Assembly: GCA_016285645.1 (NCBI GenBank)
Contig: JAEERC010000064.1
Location: 1-64,000, forward strand
DNA from: Clostridiaceae bacterium
GTDB lineage: Bacteria > Bacillota > Clostridia > Oscillospirales > Acutalibacteraceae
Length of the DNA: 64,000 nucleotides
Direction: 5' to 3'
Under the pieces are notes generated by a model. It searched no databases. It had not been told where the DNA came from and saw only the letters and a list, made by a program, of their open reading frames with translations. Positions 19,096 through 28,824 of the stretch are shown one piece after another (positions within the stretch are counted from its first letter, which is position 1; each line of letters starts with the position of its first letter). Both the position numbers and the translations under genes were made by a program.

Positions 19096-19135
19096 CCCGC
19101 CCTTCACCCGAAGGGCGGGATTATTCTTTTTATAT
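19096..19135 (+). terminator. Rho-independent terminator of the pilus locus
   Basis: cccgcccttc-acccgaagggcggg stem followed by attattcttttt. Confidence 0.85.
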
Positions 19136-19203
19136 ATCTTTATTTTTATAAAATTATGTGATATAATAAACTTGTATAATTATGTCCGGGAGGTGATGGG
19201 GCA

Positions 19204-20628
19204 GTGAAAAGCACGGCGGCAAAGGACGGCTCGCGCCATATCGATTTTATGATAATCGACGTTGTTTCGCTGGTTGTCTCCTTCGCTCTTTCATACCTTA
19301 TCAAATTCCGCGACCTCGGCTTTGTTCGGAGCAGCTCGTGGATGGCGCTTTTCTATATCGCCATTCTCATTGATATTGTAATCTGCCTCGTCTCAAATTC
19401 GGACAGCAAAATCCTGCGCCGCCCGTATTATGAGGAGATTGTTCACGCTCTGCTACTCGCCTTCTATAACCTTCTCGCCGCGGGCGTGCTGTTCTATGTT
19501 TTAAAAATCGGCACGGTCTTTTCCCGCCAGATGATTCTCACAATGTACGGGCTGTATTTCCTCATCTCCCTCGCGCTCAAGTGCCTGTGGAAAAAGCTTA
19601 TTCTCTCAGGCAAGGTGAGAATCTACAACCCGAAAAAAACGGCGCTGTTCGTTGTGGGCAGCGGCGAGAGCATTGACGAAATAATTGAAAACGCCACAGG
19701 CGGCGACTTCGAAAAATATGAGGTTAAAGGCGCGTTCATCCCCGGCGCGGCAGCCGCTTCTGTCGAGGTCGAAACCGTTACGGATTCAGCGGACATAGTC
19801 CCTTTCATAAAAGCAAACGGAATTGAGGAAATCCTTGTTGCGGCAAGCCCGTCCGTTCTGGGCGACGACATCTACAAGGCGCTCATTTTAAACGGTATCG
19901 GCGTACACCTGAGCGTTGAGAATCTGCTCGGCTTTCAGACCGAGGATTACGGCGTTGACACGGTCGGCGTATATAACACGCTCTCGGCGGGGCTCTATTC
20001 CTTCACCGCGGGTCAGAATCTCTATTCGGTATTGAAAAGAGCCGTCGATATAATTTTCAGCGCAGTCGGGCTCGTTTTTCTCGCTCCGTTTACATTGCTT
20101 GTCAAACTTGTATATCTCATCACGGGCGATTCTTCCCCGATTATCTACCGCCAGGAAAGGGTAGGCAGAAACGGCAGAACAATCAACATTTACAAATACC
20201 GCACAATGGTTCCCGACGCGGATAAAATCCTGCGCGAACTGCTTGAGGATGAACAATACCGCGCCGAGTGGGAGGCAAATCAGAAGTTCTCCGACGACCC
20301 GCGCATAACAAAAATCGGCAGATTTTTGCGCAAAACCTCGCTCGACGAACTTCCGCAGCTGATAAATGTGTTCAGGGGCGAGATGTCGCTCGTCGGTCCG
20401 CGGCCGCTCGTGCCCGGTGAACTTGAGGCGCACGGCGGAATGAAACTCTATATGCAGGTAAAACCCGGCATCACGGGCTGGTGGGGCTGCAACGGACGCT
20501 CCAACATAAGCTACCGCGAGCGCCTTGAACTTGAATACTATTATGTCAAAAACTATTCGCTGTACCTTGATTTTTTATGCGTGCTGAGAACCGTGCTCTC
20601 GATTCTCACCCGCGACGGAGCGCAGTAA
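19204..20628 (+). CDS. Sugar transferase (undecaprenyl-phosphate hexose-1-P transferase, polyprenyl glycosylphosphotransferase family)
   Basis: N-terminal TMs; C-terminal KRAVDIIFSAVGLVFLAP...YRQERVGRNGRTINIYKYRTM...RFLRKTSLDELPQLINVFRGEMSLVGPRPLVPGE. Confidence 0.95.
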   Translation: MKSTAAKDGSRHIDFMIIDVVSLVVSFALSYLIKFRDLGFVRSSSWMALFYIAILIDIVICLVSNSDSKILRRPYYEEIVHALLLAFYNLLAAGVLFYVLKIGTVFSRQMILTMYGLYFLISLALKCLWKKLILSGKVRIYNPKKTALFVVGSGESIDEIIENATGGDFEKYEVKGAFIPGAAAASVEVETVTDSADIVPFIKANGIEEILVAASPSVLGDDIYKALILNGIGVHLSVENLLGFQTEDYGVDTVGVYNTLSAGLYSFTAGQNLYSVLKRAVDIIFSAVGLVFLAPFTLLVKLVYLITGDSSPIIYRQERVGRNGRTINIYKYRTMVPDADKILRELLEDEQYRAEWEANQKFSDDPRITKIGRFLRKTSLDELPQLINVFRGEMSLVGPRPLVPGELEAHGGMKLYMQVKPGITGWWGCNGRSNISYRERLELEYYYVKNYSLYLDFLCVLRTVLSILTRDGAQ

Positions 20629-20631
20629 ACT

Positions 20632-21432
20632 ATGAGTGACACAATAAAAATCATTGTCGCATCGCACAAGCAATACCGAATGCCCGAGGACGAAATGTAT
20701 CTTCCGGTTTTTGTGGGCGCGGCGGTCAACGGCGAAGCGCCCGGGGGCTTCGCTCCCGACAACTCGGGTGAGAACATTTCCGCCCTGAACGGTTATTACT
20801 CCGAACTTACTGGGCTTTACTGGGCGTGGAAAAACCTTGACGCCGGATACATAGGGCTTGCCCATTACAGGCGGCATTTCTCGTTTGCGCGAAAGGGCGG
20901 CTTTGATTACCTGCTTACAAAAGCGCAGATTGAGCCGTATCTCGGAAAAATAAAAATATTCACGCCGAAGAAGCGCCGCTACTATATTGAAACGCTTTAC
21001 AGCCACTACGCCCACACGCTTGACGGCTCGCATCTCGACACGGCGGAGAAGATAATCGCGCGCAAATATCCGGAGTATTCCGCAAGCTTCACACGGGCTG
21101 TCGGCAGACGCAGCGGATATATGTTCAATATGATGATTATGCGAAAGGACCTGCTTGACGATTACTGCCGCTGGCTTTTCGATATTCTCTTTGAGCTCAG
21201 GCGCGAAACGGACGAGAGTGAAATGACCGCTTTTCAGAGGCGCTACCCGGGCAGAGTGGCGGAAATCCTTTTCAATGTCTGGCTGGATTACCAGCTGACC
21301 TCGGGCAGAATTGACAAATCCTGGCTGAAAGAAATCCCCGTAGTCAGTATGGAAAAAGTCAATATGCTCAAAAAAGGCACCGCCTTTTTAAAAGCCAAAT
21401 TTCTCGGGCAGAAATATGATAAAAGTTTTTGA
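20632..21432 (+). CDS. DUF4422-type glycosyltransferase
   Basis: IKIIVASHKQYRMPEDEMYLPVFVGA...YYSELTGLYWAWKNLDAGYIGLAHYRRHF. Confidence 0.88.
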   Translation: MSDTIKIIVASHKQYRMPEDEMYLPVFVGAAVNGEAPGGFAPDNSGENISALNGYYSELTGLYWAWKNLDAGYIGLAHYRRHFSFARKGGFDYLLTKAQIEPYLGKIKIFTPKKRRYYIETLYSHYAHTLDGSHLDTAEKIIARKYPEYSASFTRAVGRRSGYMFNMMIMRKDLLDDYCRWLFDILFELRRETDESEMTAFQRRYPGRVAEILFNVWLDYQLTSGRIDKSWLKEIPVVSMEKVNMLKKGTAFLKAKFLGQKYDKSF

Positions 21433-21445
21433 ATGAGGATTACTT

Positions 21446-23365
21446 ATGCTTAACATTCAACAAGCGAAACACGCAGTTGAAAAATCGGATATAGTTTCTT
21501 TTGATGTTTTCGACACATTGATTACCCGCAAAGTGCTGCACCCGGTTGATGTGTTTTCTCTTGTTGATTTGCTTGCAAAAAAGGAGTCCCTGATAGATTT
21601 TGATTATCGGAAAGCGCGAATCCAAGCCGAGCAAAACCTTGTTGAAAGTGAATTGAATAACAGCTACACACTTAAAGATATTATCAATTCAATCGGAGAA
21701 TCAAACGGTTTAAGCGGTCAAACAATTGACAGATTATATGAACTTGAACTGTATGCCGAAGAACTGGTTGCATATCCGCGCAAAGATATCCGCGATTTTT
21801 ATATTGATTTATACAATTCCGGAAAAAAGATTGTCCTTGTCAGCGATATGTATTTGTCTTCGGAGATAATAAAACACCTTCTCGAAAAATGCGGTTATCC
21901 CGCTGATGTGGACATTTTTGCTTCTAATGAAATGGGAGCGACAAAGCACAGCGGAGAATTATGGCGCATGGTTTTTGAAAAGTTCCCCGGTAAAAAAATC
22001 GTTCATTTCGGCGATAACAGATATTCGGATTATGAAGTTTTAAAGAAAATCGGAGGCAATGCCTTCCTTGTTGATAATCCCGCTGAAAAGTTTTCATCGG
22101 TAAAAATGTATGAAAACCTTTTCGAGCACGATAACGGAGAATTCGGTAACTCTCTTCTGCTTGGAGAACTGTGCAACCGGATTTTGTTTAATAATGTTTT
22201 TTCGGAAAGTTATGATAAAAACGCGGTTTTGGGCTTATGGATGGGCTCGGTGCTTTCCTGTTTCATGCGGAGTCTGATAAACAATAAAGATGATTCGCTT
22301 TTGCTTTTTGTAACAAGAGAGGGCTACATCCTTCAGCCGATGTATTTGGAATACTGTAGGTCGTCGGGCGTTGAACCTCAGAAAAACTGCCTGTTCTATA
22401 CTTCCCGCAGGGCGTCTGCCGCGGCAAGTCTGAAAACTGTTGATGATATAGAAGAACTTCTTGATTCATCCTATGTTGACGGCAATATAAAAAAATTGCT
22501 CGAGCACAGATTCGGATATACTCTCAAAGATGACAAAATCGGTGATATTCAAGTTGATCTGCCTAAAAAAAAGAAACAGGTTTTAAAACAGATTGCTCCT
22601 TATGTTGAAGACATACTCACGAATTCCGAAAAACTCAGAAAAGTTTATATTGAATATATTGAAAAATGCAGAGCCGAAGCCGGGGAATCCGATCTGACAA
22701 TAGTGGATCTTGGCTACAGCGGCAGGGCGCAGTATTATTTAAGCAGGATGCTGGGCTGCAAAGTGTCGGGCAAATATCTGTTCCTTAATCCCAAGCCGTA
22801 TCCCGAACGAATCGGGTGCGAATGCGACTGCGTGGCATATACAACGGATTCTCTGCATCCCGTTTATGATAATCTGCTATTCCTGGAGGGGGCGCTGTCT
22901 GTGCCTTACGGACAGTTGCGGGAAATCAGGGCTGATGAAACCGGTGAAATCATTCCTGTCTGTAACGAGCCGAACAGAATACCTGCCGAAGTTACAGAGG
23001 CGCAAAAGGAGTTTATAAAATACGCGTCCGGTGACGCGAAGTGGTATAAATTGCTCGGCGATTTTTATAACTGCACTGTTACCGCAACGGAAGATGTCTG
23101 GGCGTGCTTGATAAACTATGACTATCTGCCGGAATCATATCTTAAATCATTTTGCTTGGATGATGATTATTTCGGCTATAATAACTGGAAGTATAATATT
23201 GAAAAGAAAATCTGGACATTCAACAAAGAAGTTACACCGTTTGTTTTTCATAAAAAAAAGAACTTGGGGTTAAACAAACAAAAGCTTAAGAATTTTGTTA
23301 AATATCATACACCAAGTTTCTTTTATGAACATTTAAGATTGCTTTGGGTGAAATATATTAAATAA
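21446..23365 (+). CDS. Large HAD-superfamily protein of a polysaccharide locus
   Basis: IVSFDVFDTLITRKVLHPVDVF N-terminal HAD motif, VLVSDMYLSSEII, HFGDNRYSDYE. Confidence 0.8.
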   Translation: MLNIQQAKHAVEKSDIVSFDVFDTLITRKVLHPVDVFSLVDLLAKKESLIDFDYRKARIQAEQNLVESELNNSYTLKDIINSIGESNGLSGQTIDRLYELELYAEELVAYPRKDIRDFYIDLYNSGKKIVLVSDMYLSSEIIKHLLEKCGYPADVDIFASNEMGATKHSGELWRMVFEKFPGKKIVHFGDNRYSDYEVLKKIGGNAFLVDNPAEKFSSVKMYENLFEHDNGEFGNSLLLGELCNRILFNNVFSESYDKNAVLGLWMGSVLSCFMRSLINNKDDSLLLFVTREGYILQPMYLEYCRSSGVEPQKNCLFYTSRRASAAASLKTVDDIEELLDSSYVDGNIKKLLEHRFGYTLKDDKIGDIQVDLPKKKKQVLKQIAPYVEDILTNSEKLRKVYIEYIEKCRAEAGESDLTIVDLGYSGRAQYYLSRMLGCKVSGKYLFLNPKPYPERIGCECDCVAYTTDSLHPVYDNLLFLEGALSVPYGQLREIRADETGEIIPVCNEPNRIPAEVTEAQKEFIKYASGDAKWYKLLGDFYNCTVTATEDVWACLINYDYLPESYLKSFCLDDDYFGYNNWKYNIEKKIWTFNKEVTPFVFHKKKNLGLNKQKLKNFVKYHTPSFFYEHLRLLWVKYIK

Positions 23366-23444
23366 TTTTGTATTAAGATAGACGAAAACTGTCACTCTTT
23401 TTAAGCCAGCAGACTTTATCAGAACTTTAGTATTTGGAGAAAAA

Positions 23445-24314
23445 ATGAACGATTTTCAAAATGCAGAGCAAGAAGTATTAAAAGAAGTACTCAAAATATT
23501 TAAGAAGAACAATTTAGAATACTATACAATAGGAGGAACATGTATAGGTGCAATAAGACATAAAGGGTTTATACCGTGGGACGATGATATTGATATTGCT
23601 ATGCCGCGAAAAGATTATGAATTATTCAGGACAAATCTTTATAAAGAATTACCGAATTATTTAGTAAAACTGGATTATGATAATTCGGTTCATAATTTTT
23701 TTCTTTCTATAAGGATTCATAATAAAAAAACTACAATGGTGGATTTGTATGCTAAGGGTCAACCCGATATGTTTGGCGGCGCATTTGTAGATATAATGCC
23801 TGTGGACGGATTGCCGGATGACCCAAAAGAGGAAAAACGCTTGATTAGAACTGCAACATTGTGTTCAAAACTGAATTCTATGGTGCGTCTTTACGATGTG
23901 TTTCCAAGAAAAAACATGGGACCGATTCAATTTGTTAAAGATGTTTTTAAAAAACCGGTGGGATTCATGTTTAGAAATAATTATGATTATTTTTCAAATC
24001 GTATAACAAAAATGTTTATGAAGTTTCCGTATGATAATAGCAAAAAAGTATGTTTTACATGGAGACTTGGCATTGAATATAGAAGACTTGTATTTGATAA
24101 GAAAATGTTTGACGAAACAATCCCTATGAAATTTGAAGATGTTTATATCAATGTACCAAATGGCTACGATTCATATTTGAGGCAGGATTTTGGCGATTAT
24201 ATGAAAATACCAAATGAAAACGAAAGATCATCCGGGCACACTGCGTACATATATGACTTAACAAAACCTTATGAATACTATGCACAATTAGAAAGAGAGA
24301 AGATGAAAAAATGA
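23445..24314 (+). CDS. LicD family phosphotransferase-like protein
   Basis: YYTIGGTCIGAIRHKGFIPWDDDIDIAMPRKDYE. Confidence 0.93.
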   Translation: MNDFQNAEQEVLKEVLKIFKKNNLEYYTIGGTCIGAIRHKGFIPWDDDIDIAMPRKDYELFRTNLYKELPNYLVKLDYDNSVHNFFLSIRIHNKKTTMVDLYAKGQPDMFGGAFVDIMPVDGLPDDPKEEKRLIRTATLCSKLNSMVRLYDVFPRKNMGPIQFVKDVFKKPVGFMFRNNYDYFSNRITKMFMKFPYDNSKKVCFTWRLGIEYRRLVFDKKMFDETIPMKFEDVYINVPNGYDSYLRQDFGDYMKIPNENERSSGHTAYIYDLTKPYEYYAQLEREKMKK

Positions 24315-24757
24315 TTATCGGTTACACGGCCGGAGTGTTTGACTTGTTTCATATAGGTCATTTGAATCTTTTAAAAAATGCAAAAGGAATGTGCGATAAA
24401 TTGGTTGTCGGAGTTACAACCGATAACCTTGTCACATATAAAGGTAAGAAAGCCATGATTCCTTTTGAAGACAGACTCGAAATAATCCGAAGCATTAAAT
24501 ATGTAGATGCAGTTGTTCCGCAAAGTGATATGGATAAAGTTAAAATGTGCAAAAAACTTGATGCCACCATTCTGTTTGTAGGAGATGACTGGTATGATAC
24601 AGATAAGTGGAAAGAATATGAGGAAGATTGCAGAAATAACGGAATAAAAGTAGTATATTTTCCATATACAAAGGGGATATCTTCAACGCTTATCAGCAAA
24701 GCCCTTACACAGGTCAGAGATAATCCGGAAACAGCTATTACTATTGAAAGGGATTAG
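24311..24757 (+). CDS. Cytidylyltransferase-like nucleotidyltransferase (TagD/CTP:phosphocholine-type)
   Basis: GYTAGVFDLFHIGHLNLLKNAK...ISSTLISK; GxFDxxHxGH and ISST motifs. Confidence 0.92.
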   Translation: MIIGYTAGVFDLFHIGHLNLLKNAKGMCDKLVVGVTTDNLVTYKGKKAMIPFEDRLEIIRSIKYVDAVVPQSDMDKVKMCKKLDATILFVGDDWYDTDKWKEYEEDCRNNGIKVVYFPYTKGISSTLISKALTQVRDNPETAITIERD

Positions 24758-24762
24758 TCTGT

Positions 24763-25815
24763 ATGGTTGATAAAAACTATTGCATGAGTTCATATCTTAC
24801 CTTGCGTTATATAGAAGATGACAACAAGGATTTTGCCGAAGGTGTTATTCACTCAAAAGATTCCCTGTTTAATTCGGGTGATAAAATTGAAGTCAGCACA
24901 GCGCAGGAAATTGCCGCTGCTTATCGAAGGCTGTTTGAAGAAAAAAGCGATATCAAACTAGGACTGCTTTTGTCCGGCGGAATGGATTCGGCATGTCTTG
25001 CTGCTTTTTTGAAACCGGGAACAGATGTTTATACTTTCCGTTTTCTCAACGGTGAATACGGTAAGGATGATATGATACGAGCGAAGCTTTATGCGGATAA
25101 ATATCATCTTAAACTGCATTATGTGGATATCGATTGGCGCGTTGTGGAAAAGAATCTTGATACACTTATGAAAAGAAAAGGTGCGCCTGTTCATTCTATA
25201 GAGCCTCAGATTATGGAAGCGGCGCTTCAGGCAAAAAGCGATGGCGTGGAAATGATGGTCGCCGCAGACGGAAGCGACCTTACTTTCGGCGGTATGAATA
25301 AAATGCTTGCCAAAGACTGGGGATTTGATGAATGGGTGGATTTTTATACTTTTTGTAAGCCGGACACAGTTCTTAATGAGCCGGTCGATATGCTTTATGT
25401 TTTTGAAAGATACCGCCTGCCCGGAAATAAGATAGATTATCTGAAATTTATAAATGATATATTCGGATATGAATCAAGCGGTTCATATTGTAATGCGTTT
25501 ATATGCGCAGAAATGAAATATCTGCCGTTCTATGATCCATCCGGTATGGTGAAGATGTCAACCCCCCTTGACTTGGAAAGGATAAGAAAAGGTGAGTCAA
25601 AATATCTGATTCGTGAACTGTTCAAAATGAAATATCCGGATATTCCCGTACCGGAAAAAATTCCAATGCCAAGACCGGTGGATTATTATTTTAAAGATTG
25701 GACCGGACCTATAAGGCCTGAGTTTAAATCTAATCTTGATATTTCGGGATTTACAGGCAATCAGAAGTGGCAGTTATGGTGCCTCGAAAGATTTTTAAAT
25801 ATAATTGATAGTTAG
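24763..25815 (+). CDS. Stand-alone asparagine-synthase C-domain-like (PP-loop) protein without glutaminase domain
   Basis: LGLLLSGGMDSACLAAFL PP-loop; no N-terminal Cys nucleophile domain. Confidence 0.8.
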   Translation: MVDKNYCMSSYLTLRYIEDDNKDFAEGVIHSKDSLFNSGDKIEVSTAQEIAAAYRRLFEEKSDIKLGLLLSGGMDSACLAAFLKPGTDVYTFRFLNGEYGKDDMIRAKLYADKYHLKLHYVDIDWRVVEKNLDTLMKRKGAPVHSIEPQIMEAALQAKSDGVEMMVAADGSDLTFGGMNKMLAKDWGFDEWVDFYTFCKPDTVLNEPVDMLYVFERYRLPGNKIDYLKFINDIFGYESSGSYCNAFICAEMKYLPFYDPSGMVKMSTPLDLERIRKGESKYLIRELFKMKYPDIPVPEKIPMPRPVDYYFKDWTGPIRPEFKSNLDISGFTGNQKWQLWCLERFLNIIDS

Positions 25816-25824
25816 TTTTAATAT

Positions 25825-27276
25825 ATGTGTTCCAAAATAAAGAATTGTTTTGTTAATCTGTCTGTTCAGGCGAAAGCATCTTTCTGGGCTCTTGTTTGCG
25901 GAATAATACAAAAAGGGGTTGCTGTCATAACAACTCCGATTTTTACGCGCCTTCTTTCAACATCTGAATACGGTCAATTTAATGTTTTTAATTCGTGGCT
26001 TCAGATTCTGACGATTGTAATTTCGCTTAATTTGTCCGCAGGGGTGTTCCAGCAGGGGCTTGTGAAATTCGAGGAAGACGCAAAGAAATATACATCTTCT
26101 ATGCAAGGACTGTCGTTGCTGCTTTCGTCTTTTTGGGCGCTCGTTTACTTTTTATTCCGCGGATTCTGGAATAATTTACTGTCGTTGACCACGGAACAGA
26201 TGATTCTGATGATTGCGCTTATCTGGCTTTCATCTGTTTTCGGATTCTGGCTTGCAGAACAGCGCAATGAATACAAGTATAAAGCACTGGTGGTTGTTAC
26301 ACTGACAGTCGCGGTGCTGAGTCCGGTTCTGTCGGTTGTTTTGATTATGTCTTCAGAGGATAAGGTTACTGCAAGGATACTCGGCAACTTTTTTGTGGCT
26401 TTGGCGGTTTATGTTCCGCTTTTTGTTATACAGATAAAAAAAGGCGGGCATTTTGCTTCGCTAAAATACTGGAAGTATGCGCTTGCTTTTAATCTGCCCT
26501 TGGTTCCGCATTATTTGTCCCAGGTAATTCTTAACAGCTCAGACCGAATTATGATAGGGCGCATTGCCGGAGACGGATTTGCCGGAATTTATGGGTTGGC
26601 GTATTCTCTTTCCATGATTATGACAATAATCAACAATGCTTTGTCACAAACACTGAGTCCATGGGTATACAAAAAGATAAAGGCTGAAAAAACAGAAGAC
26701 ATAAAAATTGTTGCATATCCTGCTATGATACTGGTTGCCTTTGCCAATATTGTCCTGATTCTCATAGCTCCCGAGGCCGTCAGGATATTTGCTCCGGCTG
26801 AATACTTTGATGCGGTGTGGATTATTCCGCCGGTAGTTCTGAGCGTTTATTATATGTTTATTTATGATTTTTTTGCAAAGTTCGCATTTTATTACGAAAA
26901 ACGGACTTTTATCACCATAGCGAGCGTTGCCGGAGCGGCGCTGAATATTGTATTAAACCTTATTTTTATCAAAAAATTCGGCTATATTGCTGCGGGGTAC
27001 ACAACGCTGTTCTGCTATATTGTTTATGCGTGCTGTCATTATCTGTTTATGAACAAAGTCTGCAGAGAAAACTGCGGAGGTATAAAGCCGTACAGCACAA
27101 AAATTATTTTGCTGATTTCCGCTGCTTTTACCGCTTTTGGTTTGCTGCTTCTTCTTACATACAAATATATTGTTATAAGATATTCTATAGTGGCGCTTGC
27201 TCTTGCGGCGGTGATAGTTTTCCGAAAAAAGATTATCGACAGCGTATGGAGCATATTCAGACTTAAAAACGATTAA
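25825..27276 (+). CDS. Oligosaccharide flippase family (Wzx-like)
   Basis: KASFWALVCGIIQKGVAVITTPIFTRLLSTSEYGQFNVFNSW; many TM segments. Confidence 0.92.
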   Translation: MCSKIKNCFVNLSVQAKASFWALVCGIIQKGVAVITTPIFTRLLSTSEYGQFNVFNSWLQILTIVISLNLSAGVFQQGLVKFEEDAKKYTSSMQGLSLLLSSFWALVYFLFRGFWNNLLSLTTEQMILMIALIWLSSVFGFWLAEQRNEYKYKALVVVTLTVAVLSPVLSVVLIMSSEDKVTARILGNFFVALAVYVPLFVIQIKKGGHFASLKYWKYALAFNLPLVPHYLSQVILNSSDRIMIGRIAGDGFAGIYGLAYSLSMIMTIINNALSQTLSPWVYKKIKAEKTEDIKIVAYPAMILVAFANIVLILIAPEAVRIFAPAEYFDAVWIIPPVVLSVYYMFIYDFFAKFAFYYEKRTFITIASVAGAALNIVLNLIFIKKFGYIAAGYTTLFCYIVYACCHYLFMNKVCRENCGGIKPYSTKIILLISAAFTAFGLLLLLTYKYIVIRYSIVALALAAVIVFRKKIIDSVWSIFRLKND

Positions 27277-27288
27277 CCCGGAGGTACT

Positions 27289-28824
27289 ATGTCAAAACTG
27301 AAATATTTAACCGAAAACCGATATACTCTCAGCGACATATTTCCGAAGAGTCACGAGGTGTGGCTGGCAACGCCGCTGTTCTGCTATCTGCTTACGCCGA
27401 TTGTGCACATGATAGTTTACGCGGTCAGGGTCAGGCCGCATACCCTTGATATAAGCACAAAGGATCTCGCGCATCTGCTTACAACGGGCGAGGGAATAGG
27501 CAACCTGCAGATTCCGATTGTTCAGGGCGCTTTCTGTCTTTCGCTGCTCCTCGCGATTGTCGCGTGGATTTCACACGCCGTTTACGCGCGGCAGACGCAT
27601 CTGAGACCGACAACCGACATAATACCGATGTTCTTCTTCACGGCGCTGTGCGCGATTGTCTCTGTTTCGGCAGCGGTTCAGCACACGCCGAAGGCGTATG
27701 TGCTCGGCTTTACCGTGCGCGCGGAGGGAACGGTGGTAATCCTTTTGTATTTTCTTGTTTATTATCTCTGCGGGTCGATGATAAGAAAAGAAAAAATCAA
27801 ATACGCGGTTATCGGCTTTTTTCTTTCCACCGCGTTTGTTATAGGCGTGATGTCGCTTATAGACTTTTTCATTGTGAAAATACCGATTTTCAGCCCCGAC
27901 TATTTCACGGTTATATTCCGCCACCGCAATTTCTATTCCTACTATCTCACAATGGTAATCGCGCTTTCGGCGGGGCTGTTCACGCTTGAAAAGAACAGAG
28001 CCGTAAAGGCGCTCTCGCTTGTTTCCTTCCTGCTCAACTGCGCGGTCCTCGCCTTCAACGACAGTTTCGGCGGCTTCCTCGCCTGCCTTGTGGCGCTCAC
28101 ATTCCTGATTGTCGCCGCGTCGATAAAGAAGCGTAAATTCAGCTTCGGCGCGCTTTCAATGCTGCTGATTTTCCTCGCGGTGTGCTTTGTTGTGGGACTG
28201 AAATATCAGAGCTTTTTCAGCGAAGTGATTAAACTCGGCAGCGATGTTGAGAAAATCGCCACCAACGCGGAGGACGCGGACAACGCGGGCACGGCTCGCT
28301 GGGGCTTGTGGAGAGCCACGGCGGGGTATATAAAAGAGAGACCGTTTTTCGGGCACGGGTTTGAAGGCACGGTGCAGCGCCTTCTCAACGACACGGCCCA
28401 GGAAAAGGTTCACAACGAATATCTCGACTATATGGTCGATTTCGGCATTCCCGCCGGGCTTATCTATATCGGCGGACTTGTGTCGATATTTATAAAAGCG
28501 CTTAAAAGAAGGGCGCATGTTGACAATGTCACACTCATCTGTTTGACCGCCTCGCTCGGCTATATAGCGTCGGCGTTCGTCGGCAACAGGATGGTTTATG
28601 TAATTCCTTTCTTCTTCATCTTCCTCGGGCTTGCGAACAACACGCACGGGCAATACGCGAAACTCGCTCCCGACGGCGAAACTCAAACAGAGGAAACAGC
28701 CGAAAATGAGGAAGCCGTTACTCCCGCGGCAGATGAACCCACTGAGAAAGCGGAAGAAGCCGAAGCGGAGATCGTTGCGGAAAGTATTGAAAACACCGGA
28801 ATCGGAGAGACTGACGATGTATGA
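27289..28824 (+). CDS. O-antigen ligase/polymerase-family membrane protein with acidic C-terminal tail
   Basis: Multi-TM; ERPFFGHGFEGT...AQEKVHNEYLDYMVDFGIPAGLIY typical Wzy_C pattern. Confidence 0.85.
   Translation: MSKLKYLTENRYTLSDIFPKSHEVWLATPLFCYLLTPIVHMIVYAVRVRPHTLDISTKDLAHLLTTGEGIGNLQIPIVQGAFCLSLLLAIVAWISHAVYARQTHLRPTTDIIPMFFFTALCAIVSVSAAVQHTPKAYVLGFTVRAEGTVVILLYFLVYYLCGSMIRKEKIKYAVIGFFLSTAFVIGVMSLIDFFIVKIPIFSPDYFTVIFRHRNFYSYYLTMVIALSAGLFTLEKNRAVKALSLVSFLLNCAVLAFNDSFGGFLACLVALTFLIVAASIKKRKFSFGALSMLLIFLAVCFVVGLKYQSFFSEVIKLGSDVEKIATNAEDADNAGTARWGLWRATAGYIKERPFFGHGFEGTVQRLLNDTAQEKVHNEYLDYMVDFGIPAGLIYIGGLVSIFIKALKRRAHVDNVTLICLTASLGYIASAFVGNRMVYVIPFFFIFLGLANNTHGQYAKLAPDGETQTEETAENEEAVTPAADEPTEKAEEAEAEIVAESIENTGIGETDDV

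Noticed and set aside
28631-28816. N-terminal extension of the Glf ORF (Lys/Arg-rich)
   Set aside because: Overlaps the acidic tail of the ligase gene out of frame; the true start MYDFLVVGAG at 28817 matches the conserved FAD-binding N-terminus.
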